From JAVJSU01 sp040219275 (GTDB taxonomy: Bacteria > Chloroflexota > Anaerolineae > Aggregatilineales > Phototrophicaceae), in assembly GCA_040219275.1 (NCBI GenBank), contig JAVJSU010000102.1, positions 199,483 to 263,482 on the forward strand: a stretch of 64,000 nucleotides of DNA, in the 5' to 3' direction. Under the pieces are notes generated by a model that saw only the letters and a list, made by a program, of their open reading frames with translations, made no database searches and was not told the DNA's origin. Made by a program: the position numbers and the translations under genes. The first letter of the stretch is position 1. Each line of letters starts with the position of its first letter. This document shows, in pieces, positions 26,431 to 34,244 of this stretch.

Positions 26431-27692
26431 GCGATTTACTTCAACAAATTCAGCAACTTCAATTTAATAAGCGGAGTGAGGCAGAAGCCTTGCTCCTTAG
26501 TTTCATCGTTGAGACCTTTCCAAATCTCAAGGTTGAGAACGTCGAGTTACGTCCGCAGGTCATTTCTTTAAACTCATTCAATGGATTTTTGACACTACAG
26601 GATGGAGGTCGGTTGTTCTTCAAGACCCATACTGAAGAAGATAACCGGATTGACGAATACTACAACGCGACTATGCTTGCAGAAGCAGGCTACCCGATTA
26701 TTCAGCCATTGTATAGTTCGACAAAAGCGGGACAGCATTTGCTGATTTACGAAGTGATTGAAGCTCCGTCTGTATTTGATGTTGCGTGGGAAATTGAGCA
26801 AGGCGACAGCAAACTTTCATCAGCACTTACACAAGCTCAAAATAACGCTGACAAAGACCTATTAAATTATCTCACAGCCACTATAGCGCCGCAGGACGCT
26901 GATTCAGCGCACAATGCTCCTATTCATCAGTTGTTTTATCATCGTTTATCCGGCGGGCGCATGACGCGTTTTTACGGCGATTTTCTGGCTGGCGGTGGCG
27001 AAACGATTGAACTACCTGAAATAGAAATTTCTATGGGAGAACTCGCAGGTAAAAAGTGGCGTATCAATGGGCAAATCTATGATGAGACACTTGCAAGTAT
27101 CACATCAAGAGCGATCAGTATTTTACGTCCTAACGCAAGTGAAGCCACGATTATCGGGCATGGTGATGCACATAACGGCAATGTTTTTTTTGAGAGCGAT
27201 CCTACGTCAGAAAACGATTTTCATCTGACCTATTTCGATCCGGCGTTCGCGGGCAGGCATCACCCCTTGTTGGATTTAACCAAGCCCCTTTTTCACAATG
27301 TTTTCGCGATGTGGATGTATTTCCCTGAGATCAAGGATGCAAAAACCGATTTACAAGTTTATGTGAATGATGTTGAAATAGTCATTGACCATAATTACGA
27401 ATTACCCGAAATCCGGCATATGTTTTTGGATAGCAAAATTGAAAATACAGTCATTCCAATAATGAGAGAACTCAAAACCAGCAGAAAATTGCGCGAGGAT
27501 TGGCGCACATATCTAAAATCAGCATTATTTTGCTGTCCATTCCTGACGCTCAACCTTGCAGATCGTCAGCGATTCTCGCCTAAAATCGGTGCATTAGGAT
27601 TGGCTATGGCAGTTGAGATGGGCGCGGATAGTGCTGGCAATCGTAGCCTGATGGATACAACATTAGATTATGTAGAAGACTCGATCCGCTAA
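26427..27692 (+). CDS. Aminoglycoside-phosphotransferase-fold kinase of unknown substrate, coupled to hisD
   Basis: 421 residues with the core motifs of the APH/choline-kinase fold. Lys66 in RLFFKTH is a candidate ATP-binding Lys, HGDAHNGN at 245-252 is the catalytic Brenner-type loop with Asp247, and Asp271 in TYFDPAFAG is the metal-binding Asp. All catalytic positions are intact. The start overlaps the hisD stop, so translation is coupled. It is longer than typical APH enzymes (about 260-300) through inserts at 115-165 and at the C-terminus. Substrate unknown; the hisD link is suggestive only. Confidence 0.75.
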   Translation: MSDLLQQIQQLQFNKRSEAEALLLSFIVETFPNLKVENVELRPQVISLNSFNGFLTLQDGGRLFFKTHTEEDNRIDEYYNATMLAEAGYPIIQPLYSSTKAGQHLLIYEVIEAPSVFDVAWEIEQGDSKLSSALTQAQNNADKDLLNYLTATIAPQDADSAHNAPIHQLFYHRLSGGRMTRFYGDFLAGGGETIELPEIEISMGELAGKKWRINGQIYDETLASITSRAISILRPNASEATIIGHGDAHNGNVFFESDPTSENDFHLTYFDPAFAGRHHPLLDLTKPLFHNVFAMWMYFPEIKDAKTDLQVYVNDVEIVIDHNYELPEIRHMFLDSKIENTVIPIMRELKTSRKLREDWRTYLKSALFCCPFLTLNLADRQRFSPKIGALGLAMAVEMGADSAGNRSLMDTTLDYVEDSIR

Positions 27693-27695
27693 AAC

Positions 27696-28703
27696 TTAAC
27701 GAAGCGCATCGAGCACACGTTTATACGTTTCTGATTCCGGCATAAATACAGAATGCACCGGCGTTGCGACGATTTGTGTACCGCCGATTGTTCTCAAATA
27801 ATCTACCACGTCCATCATGGTGTTACTTTGAAGCGTGAGCGTTGCTGTATACCATTTTTCCGATGAGCCAGACGGTGCTGAATAAATCGGCGCGATTGTC
27901 GGTCCCTCTAGACCTCGTGTTAGATCGTGTGAGTCTAGTTTATTGCCGATGTCTTCCGCAGAATTGCCACAAATATTCACCGTGACCTGCATATATTTAC
28001 GCCCCACAATGGCGGCATCCATATGTTCTAATATCGTTCTCAGAACATTTTGTGCAGTCTTACTGCTTGCAATGAGTCGCTTATTGCCGATCAAACACGC
28101 CTGTGAATCGACAATAATGCCATCACCAATAATTTTAAGGTGATTTTCGCGCAATGTTGTGCCGGTTTGCGTTAAATCGACCACAAAATCCGCGTAGCCA
28201 ATCGTAGGCGCGGCTTCGATGGCTCCGTCCGCCTTAACGATTGTAAAGTGGTGTATGCCGTTCTGGTGCAAAAATTCGCGTGTCATGTTTGGATAGGTTG
28301 TGGCGACACGAATGTTGCGGTATTTCTGCTCCCTGAAATCCAATGACACATCTAACACATCTGCCATGGAGGTCACATCCGCCCACATCTCCGGCACAGC
28401 GACAACCAATTGACAATGCCCGTAACCCAATTGTGGGTGAATAACAAGCAAATCTTGATGGAAATTTTCTTTGACCACATCGTATCCGGTAATGCCAAGT
28501 TGCGCTGTGCCGTCTGATACTTTATATAAGACATCTTTAACACGTTGGAATAGCACTTCAACTTCGGCAATTTTGGGAATACGACCCACATACTGGCGCT
28601 CATTTGGTTTGTGAATTTTCAGACTACAATCTTTTAGAAAATTATAGGTTGGCTCCGCAATTGCGCCTTTACTTGGTAACGCCAGCGTCACTTTATCGGT
28701 CAT
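27696..28703 (-). CDS. hisG: ATP phosphoribosyltransferase, long form
   Basis: First step of histidine synthesis: ATP + PRPP to phosphoribosyl-ATP. 335 residues. ALPSKGAIAEPT, LGITGYDVV, VATTYPNMTREFL, DLTQTGTTLREN (PRPP-binding region) and the C-terminal EGPTIAPIYS...GGTQIVATPV, which resembles the regulatory HisG_C domain, are visible. It therefore looks like the long form, yet hisZ lies directly upstream. The ATG at 28703 begins inside the hisZ stop region (ATGACCGATAA, 11-bp overlap); an in-frame start at 28721 is less likely. Confidence 0.88.
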   Translation of the reverse strand: MTDKVTLALPSKGAIAEPTYNFLKDCSLKIHKPNERQYVGRIPKIAEVEVLFQRVKDVLYKVSDGTAQLGITGYDVVKENFHQDLLVIHPQLGYGHCQLVVAVPEMWADVTSMADVLDVSLDFREQKYRNIRVATTYPNMTREFLHQNGIHHFTIVKADGAIEAAPTIGYADFVVDLTQTGTTLRENHLKIIGDGIIVDSQACLIGNKRLIASSKTAQNVLRTILEHMDAAIVGRKYMQVTVNICGNSAEDIGNKLDSHDLTRGLEGPTIAPIYSAPSGSSEKWYTATLTLQSNTMMDVVDYLRTIGGTQIVATPVHSVFMPESETYKRVLDALR

Positions 28704-30045
28704 ATTTTCTGATCTCCGCAATGAGTTTCTCTATATCATTGGTTTCATAGCTATTTTTATTGAAGATAACCCTTCCAGAGAGATCGATACTGAGCTGAAG
28801 GTCGTTAGGGTCTATATTTTGCTCTGGCATCAGAAGTGTAACGGGAATGTCATGTTGACGTATTAAATGCAACCATTGCCATATTGCACTTGAATCCGCG
28901 TTTTGGGCATGTAGAAATAATCGCTGAGATACGTTTGCAGTTTGTTTAATAGCATCTGCAAGTGCGGTTGCATCATACGCAAATCCCACAGCAGGTACAC
29001 TAACTCTATCGCTAATCAACCCGATTAATTCATCATATCTGCCGCCACCACAAAGCGAGTTTCCTTCACGATCAACAATCTCGAAAACAATCCCGGTGTA
29101 ATAATCCCAATTGCGAACGAGATCAGGATGTATTTCAATCTGTTCCAGAGGGATTCCGTAGGTCTCTAATTGCGAGATAATATTTTCCCATTGCTGTAAC
29201 AAGGTTGAGTCAGGTAATAACTGTTTCAGTTCATGAAATGCACTGGCGGGTTGCCCATGAATTTTCGTCCATTGCGTAATGAGGTCGACAACATCGTCAA
29301 TTTGCTCACGTTCATTGACTTGTTTGTGCTTACGTAAGATTCGCGTGGCGATGTCTTCGCGGGTACGACCGCCCATCGTATTATTAATCTGACCATTTCC
29401 CAATGTTGCTAAGAGCATCTGTGTTAGGGATTCATCGTCTGTTTCTAGTGACAACTCTGATTTTGTCGGCAGGTATCGGTCAAGCAGAGTTCTAAATGCT
29501 GAAACATCACCATCTTGTATAAGATTACGGTGAGTGAGTATAAATCGCTCAGTCCGTGCGTCTATATTAAAACGACCTAATGCTTCACGAATGACCCCTG
29601 AATGACCAACTTTAAGCGTCCACCCGTTGACATTCTGTGAGATCACGCCTTGCAAAGCGAGCAGAACAATTTCAATGTCTGCGGCGATGCTGTTACTACC
29701 GATTAACTCTGCGCCTATACTATAGCGTTGATAGTCCGAAGTTCCGTTTTGAGTGTAATCCTCAAAAACAGCACCATGAAACTGCCAACGGGCGACGGTT
29801 TCTTTGGTTTGGGTGGCATAGTGATATGCCGCCGCCGCAGTAAATTCTGGACGGAGAGAAAGCTGTCGACCATAGCGCTCAAACGTGAACAATTTTTCAA
29901 TAATTTGATCGCCGGCTTTGGTTAGAAAAAGCTCAGCGGTTTCAATAATTGGCATTTCAAGAGTGGTATACCCGAAGCCAGTCATGATCTGTTCTAAAGC
30001 AAACGAAATCTCTCGGATTCTCTTTGCGCGTTGGAAGTCTGTCAT
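28693..30045 (-). CDS. hisZ: HisS-like protein, probably HisZ regulatory subunit of ATP phosphoribosyltransferase
   Basis: 450 residues with the class II synthetase fold of HisS/HisZ. SLRPEFTAAAAYHY is motif 2, VRNWDYYTGIVFE is the histidine-binding block, and CGGGRYDELIGLI...VPAVGFAYDAT is motif 3. The position 5' of and overlapping hisG favours HisZ; a true histidyl-tRNA synthetase is possible because the C-terminus (residues about 370-450) retains an anticodon-domain-like segment. The start at 30045 fits the family N-terminus and a promoter at 30082-30109. An in-frame start at 30150 would lie inside the terminator of the neighbouring gene. Confidence 0.75.
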   Translation of the reverse strand: MTDFQRAKRIREISFALEQIMTGFGYTTLEMPIIETAELFLTKAGDQIIEKLFTFERYGRQLSLRPEFTAAAAYHYATQTKETVARWQFHGAVFEDYTQNGTSDYQRYSIGAELIGSNSIAADIEIVLLALQGVISQNVNGWTLKVGHSGVIREALGRFNIDARTERFILTHRNLIQDGDVSAFRTLLDRYLPTKSELSLETDDESLTQMLLATLGNGQINNTMGGRTREDIATRILRKHKQVNEREQIDDVVDLITQWTKIHGQPASAFHELKQLLPDSTLLQQWENIISQLETYGIPLEQIEIHPDLVRNWDYYTGIVFEIVDREGNSLCGGGRYDELIGLISDRVSVPAVGFAYDATALADAIKQTANVSQRLFLHAQNADSSAIWQWLHLIRQHDIPVTLLMPEQNIDPNDLQLSIDLSGRVIFNKNSYETNDIEKLIAEIRKYDR

Positions 30046-30081
30046 AGATTTTCTGTGTTTTTGTGGTTGATAATGGTAAAC

Positions 30082-30109
30082 ATGATAACCATAAATATCT
30101 GAATGACAA
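30082..30109 (-). promoter_or_regulatory. Promoter of hisZ-hisG
   Basis: Minus strand: TTGTCA (30104-30109), 16-bp spacer, TATCAT (30082-30087), about 37 bp upstream of the hisZ start. Confidence 0.5.
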
Positions 30110-30120
30110 TAGCCAAACAA

Positions 30121-30160
30121 AAAGCTCAGTTTGACCCGTAGAGTGGTCAAACTGAGCTTT
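30121..30160 (-). terminator. Rho-independent terminator after the first L,D-transpeptidase gene
   Basis: A perfect 16-bp stem (30121-30136 with 30145-30160) and 8-base loop. On the minus strand it ends in TTTTTGTTTGG. It separates the transpeptidase gene from hisZ. Confidence 0.92.
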
Positions 30161-30188
30161 CAAGATCAAATGGTTTATAGGGTAAATA

Positions 30189-31274
30189 CTATTCTATATA
30201 TTCACCACTACTGTATACATAGACGTTTGGACCTTCTTCGATGTCTGGAGAATTGAAGTTATCAAACTCTTCAGCGACCCATTCATAGAGCCAGTTCGCA
30301 TCAGTGATCGAGAGATTTACGCAACCATGACTACGACGATACCCAAGCCCATTGTGCCAGTATGCCCCGTGGAGTGCGCGACCTTCATCGAAGAACATTG
30401 TCCACGGAACTTCTTCTAGCATATAGAAATCATCTCCTGGAGTACCCCATGACATATCGTGGCGAACGCGACGATAGTAGATGTTGTACGTGCCTTCAAA
30501 TGTAGGCCAGCGTGGTAATCCACTGGAAACTAACGTAGCGAAGACTGGCGCATCACCTTCGTAGGCGATCATCACTTGTTCATAGAGGTCAATCATCACC
30601 CATCGCTCAGTTGTCACCGTCTCAGGGCGTTCTATTGGGATAATTTTGGCAACTGAAGTCTGATGTAGCCATTTGTCCACACCGATTTGGTACCATCGCC
30701 ATCCATCGAGTTCTACGGTTGCGTATATGTTGATTCGTGTATAACGGTACAGAAGTCCATTGGATTCGAGCGGGTTACCACCAGGAACGCTACTTGGATA
30801 CGCATTAATGAGCATCCATGCAATGCTGTGCTCTGGCATCGCTTCAGGTAGGAAGATACCGGTAAATTCTGAGACTACATAATTGGTATCTGTCAGAAAT
30901 TGTGATGGCACCCACTCATTGGTGTTGATTTGCGTCCAACCATCCTGTGTCACTTGCAAAATTGTGAAAAAGTTGAAGCCGGCATCTAATGTACGGAGTA
31001 ATGTTCCGTTAGGCGCATCATAAATGGGTGCCGCGCCTGTTACCTGTTGATAGCGACGATCATGGAGTAGACTGGTATCAACAACTGGCGATGTAAATTG
31101 AGGTTCTTGATATGTACTTATCGCTTCTTCGGATAATCCGATGATTGTTGCCGACTGTGCGACTTCTACACAACTAGAATTTTCACAGTCTTCGTCTTCC
31201 TGAGCTAGTATCGGTAATGTAAAGCCGAAAATCAGTGTAAAAACAACGATAACAAAGAGTAACTTGCTACGCAT
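30189..31274 (-). CDS. Exported L,D-transpeptidase (YkuD), paralogue 1
   Basis: Forms 3-3 peptidoglycan crosslinks or attaches proteins to peptidoglycan. 361 residues, signal peptide ending LPILAQ. The C-terminal YkuD domain starts near WVMIDLYEQVMIAYEG and ends with HGAYWHNGLGYRRSHGCVN, which contains the catalytic SHGC Cys and both His. The middle resembles SH3-like wall-binding segments. It shares most of its length with the next gene upstream, so they are tandem duplicates, but each has its own terminator. Four cysteines near the mature N-terminus (EDCENSSCVE) are unique to this copy's start. Confidence 0.9.
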   Translation of the reverse strand: MRSKLLFVIVVFTLIFGFTLPILAQEDEDCENSSCVEVAQSATIIGLSEEAISTYQEPQFTSPVVDTSLLHDRRYQQVTGAAPIYDAPNGTLLRTLDAGFNFFTILQVTQDGWTQINTNEWVPSQFLTDTNYVVSEFTGIFLPEAMPEHSIAWMLINAYPSSVPGGNPLESNGLLYRYTRINIYATVELDGWRWYQIGVDKWLHQTSVAKIIPIERPETVTTERWVMIDLYEQVMIAYEGDAPVFATLVSSGLPRWPTFEGTYNIYYRRVRHDMSWGTPGDDFYMLEEVPWTMFFDEGRALHGAYWHNGLGYRRSHGCVNLSITDANWLYEWVAEEFDNFNSPDIEEGPNVYVYSSGEYIE

Positions 31275-31415
31275 CTGGTATTAATCCTTCCTGCACTCAT
31301 TTATGTGAACTGGATAGTACAACCATAGCATTTAGTTACTATACGCTTCAACATGCCTTGCCCTACGCGTAACCAACGATGACTACTCACAACATTACGT
31401 ATCCAGCGAATGCAA

Positions 31416-31443
31416 TAAAAAAAGCACCCATTTCTGAGTGCCT
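31416..31443 (-). terminator. Rho-independent terminator after the second L,D-transpeptidase gene
   Basis: Minus strand: GCACTC, 6-base loop, GGGTGC (one G-T pair), then TTTTTTTATT. Confidence 0.82.
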
Positions 31444-31466
31444 TCGTACTTGTGTTGCGCGATTAA

Positions 31467-32492
31467 TTATTGATAGTCTCCACTGCTGTAGACATATACT
31501 GCCGCACCGAGGTCATTATCAACCGTGAAATCAAATTCGGAAGCGGACCACCGATACAGCCAGTTTGCGTCGGTGATAGACATATTCACACAACCATGGC
31601 TTCGTCGATAACCGAACCCATCATGCCAATATGCGCCGTGTAGAGCAATATCTCCGTCGAAATACATCGTCCATGGAACTTCTTCAAGATAATAAAAGTC
31701 CGGCAAGCCCTGTGAACCACTCATCACTGTGCGCTCGTAGCGAACATAGACATGAAACAGACCTTCATTGGTAGACCATGCGGGTAATCCACTAGAAATT
31801 AGGGTGGCGAATACCGGCGTGTTACCTTCATATGCAATGGTGACTTGCTCATAAAGATCAACACTTACCCATTTTTCTGTATCAACCTCATCAAACCGCT
31901 CTACGGGAAGCACACGCGCTACTAAGGTCTGTACAACCCATTGGTTCACGCCAATCTGATACCACTCCCAGTCGCCAACCTGAACAGAATCATAGATATT
32001 CACTGTTGTATAGCGAAGGAGAAGTTCATTTGCGTCATCAGGTTCGCCACCCGGTACACTACTCGGATAGGTGTTCACAAGAATCCATGCCATTGTATAA
32101 GGCAAACCATCTTCTGGTAAAACTACGCCGGCAAATCTCGATAGTGCGACATCCTGATTAAATGCGCTGTTTTGTACCCATCTACCGGGACTAATTTCTA
32201 CCCAGTCGCCTTGCGTGCTATATACAGTAATGAAGTTGAAGCCGATACCAAATTGACTGGTGACATTACCATTGGGCGCATCATAGACGGTCATCTCTCC
32301 CGGAACACGGCGATATACACGGTCATTGATAAGGCCATCGGTAGCATATAACTGTGTTACATCGGGTTCTGGATAAGCATTAATCATCTCTTCCGAAATG
32401 CCGTAACTTTCTTCTTCTTGTGCGCTTGCAGGGATCAAGCCAATTGATAGAAATAAAGTCACAAATAGGAATATCATCGTTGCGTATTTCAT
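31467..32492 (-). CDS. Exported L,D-transpeptidase (YkuD), paralogue 2
   Basis: 341 residues, signal peptide ending PASAQE. The same layout as the downstream copy: EEMINAYPEP near the mature start, a wall-binding middle region, then YkuD with WVSVDLYEQVTIAYEG, PWTMYFDGDIALHG and YRRSHGCVNMSITDANWLY, so the catalytic Cys and His are intact. The leader regions of the two copies also share CATTTATGTGA-like sequence upstream of the start, so the duplication probably included the 5' region. A plus-strand SH3b gene diverges 229 bp away. Confidence 0.9.
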   Translation of the reverse strand: MKYATMIFLFVTLFLSIGLIPASAQEEESYGISEEMINAYPEPDVTQLYATDGLINDRVYRRVPGEMTVYDAPNGNVTSQFGIGFNFITVYSTQGDWVEISPGRWVQNSAFNQDVALSRFAGVVLPEDGLPYTMAWILVNTYPSSVPGGEPDDANELLLRYTTVNIYDSVQVGDWEWYQIGVNQWVVQTLVARVLPVERFDEVDTEKWVSVDLYEQVTIAYEGNTPVFATLISSGLPAWSTNEGLFHVYVRYERTVMSGSQGLPDFYYLEEVPWTMYFDGDIALHGAYWHDGFGYRRSHGCVNMSITDANWLYRWSASEFDFTVDNDLGAAVYVYSSGDYQ

Positions 32493-32721
32493 AGAGCCAT
32501 CCTCATTGATTTATGTGATTTACATGTCGAATTCATATACCTATCAAATTAACATTATTTGACCATCCTTCACAACAGCGGAAACACCACGCTTACCCAA
32601 CGCTTGCAGTACGTTGCCGAGTAGAACGTTTCGACATATACTTAGTGACATCTTATTGTCTACGCATTCTATGCGGTCAAAATGAAAATCAAAATGCAGA
32701 AGGGTGCACAGGAGAGGCAGA

Positions 32722-34152
32722 ATGAAATATCAAATTAAACGTCTTTTGTGGGGGGTAATGCTCTCAATCCTATTTGGGAGTTTTACTTTTGGTGCAAGTG
32801 TATTTGCCATCGAGGAATCTCAGCAATCGCAATTTACAGCCCCGATTCTCGTCGCTAATACAAGCTTCTTAAACGTGCGTACAGGTCCAGGCATTCAATA
32901 TACGACGTTGGTAACCATCGTTGGTGGTACTGAATTGCCAGTATTAGGTGTTGCGCGTGACCGGGTATGGTATCAAGTTTCGACAATCGTTGGGGTAGGG
33001 TGGGTAAACGTACAATTTACACTCCCTCGTGGCGATTTTACGAATGTTCCGTTTGCACAGGAACCGACATCAGCGCCCATGGAGTTTGATACTCTGATGG
33101 CGCAGACTGCTCAAGGGGATGCAACGGGAACTGTGAATTTTAGTAGCGGTCTTGAATGGGGTATTTCTGTTGTTGTTGGGCATCCTTTCCGCTCAAATCC
33201 AGCTTTAGGGGCAGGTTCGTCAGGAACAATTGGCGCCACACCTGACCGCATCTATATTGTCTATGAAGCGATCAGTGCCGAAGGTACAACTTGGTATCGC
33301 ATTGATGACCCTACTTTTGGTATTGGTTGGGTAGAATCCGGGAAGGTTGCTTTCAGACCCTTCGCCTGTGAGCTTTCTGCGGTTGTGTTCACTGCAAGTG
33401 CCGCGCCTGGCGCAGGACCTGATGGATCAGGCTCTCTTACCGGTGAAGTTCGTGTCAATCAAGGTGCAGAAGCCTATTTGCTAGATGCAAGAAACGAACA
33501 ATTCAAAGTAAGTTTATTAGACGGTAGTACAGGATGGGTTCCCTCTTCAGTTGCGGCAGTTCGTGGTGATGTTTTCTCTAACTACTGCGCGAGTGGTGGC
33601 TCTATTGTCGCTAATGCATCCACAACAACGACAAACGGCACAACCGCTACTGGAACAACCAGTACGCAACCCCGTTTTGCTGGTCCGCGTGCTGTAATTA
33701 ACACTGGTTTCCTTAACCTTCGCAGTGGACCCGGTGCACAATATAGCGTTGTGACCACACTAGCCGGTGGTACCGAAGTTCCGTTGATTGGTGTTGCTAA
33801 TGATGGTGTGTGGTATCTGGTTCAGGGTACATTTGGTCGTGCATGGTTGAATAGCGAATTTGTGCTCTTCCGTGGTGATGGCTCACGCCTTCCTATCATT
33901 CGTGATTTCTCCGGCAGTGTTTTCTCTGCTCCCGTGGCGGTGATTACAAACGCGGTCACACTTTACGCATCGCCAAATGTTGGCGCAAATGTCATTGGTG
34001 CAGTTTCCGGTCCCGCAGAAGCATCAATTGTTGCGCGGACATCAAACTCTACGTGGGTTCAGATTAGTACGTCAATTGGCTTCGGATGGGTTCAGGTAAC
34101 TTCAATTACTTTGCAAGGTGATACGAGCCTGATTCCGGTTGTAAACGGCTAA
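32722..34152 (+). CDS. Exported protein with three SH3b domains
   Basis: 476 residues from the ATG at 32722, which has GGAG at 32711-32714 (an in-frame ATG at 32704 is less good). Signal peptide ends SVFAIEE. SH3b domains lie at about 40-110 (SFLNVRTGPGIQYTTLVTI), 315-385 (GFLNLRSGPGAQYSVVTTL) and 405-470 (VTLYASPNVGANVIGAV), with two more diverged segments between. A Thr-rich linker lies near 290-310. SH3b domains bind peptidoglycan peptides, which suits its place beside two L,D-transpeptidases. Confidence 0.85.
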   Translation: MKYQIKRLLWGVMLSILFGSFTFGASVFAIEESQQSQFTAPILVANTSFLNVRTGPGIQYTTLVTIVGGTELPVLGVARDRVWYQVSTIVGVGWVNVQFTLPRGDFTNVPFAQEPTSAPMEFDTLMAQTAQGDATGTVNFSSGLEWGISVVVGHPFRSNPALGAGSSGTIGATPDRIYIVYEAISAEGTTWYRIDDPTFGIGWVESGKVAFRPFACELSAVVFTASAAPGAGPDGSGSLTGEVRVNQGAEAYLLDARNEQFKVSLLDGSTGWVPSSVAAVRGDVFSNYCASGGSIVANASTTTTNGTTATGTTSTQPRFAGPRAVINTGFLNLRSGPGAQYSVVTTLAGGTEVPLIGVANDGVWYLVQGTFGRAWLNSEFVLFRGDGSRLPIIRDFSGSVFSAPVAVITNAVTLYASPNVGANVIGAVSGPAEASIVARTSNSTWVQISTSIGFGWVQVTSITLQGDTSLIPVVNG

Positions 34153-34185
34153 GAACGCATCTCAAATCATTTATAGCTAATTTCT

Positions 34186-34214
34186 ACAACGCCCCGTATG
34201 ATATGGGGCGTTGT
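34186..34214 (+). terminator. Rho-independent terminator after the SH3b gene
   Basis: ACAACGCCCC (34186-34195) pairs with GGGGCGTTGT (34205-34214), 9-base loop, followed by GTTTTA. It covers the in-frame ATG at 34203, so the next gene must start further on. Confidence 0.85.
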
Positions 34215-34244
34215 GTTTTACGATCACCGTTAGGAATTATGAAT

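Noticed and set aside
30046..30150. Longer in-frame start for the HisZ-like protein at 30150
   Set aside because: The extra 35 residues would be read from within a perfect 16-bp terminator hairpin and upstream of the likely promoter, and do not match the family N-terminus.
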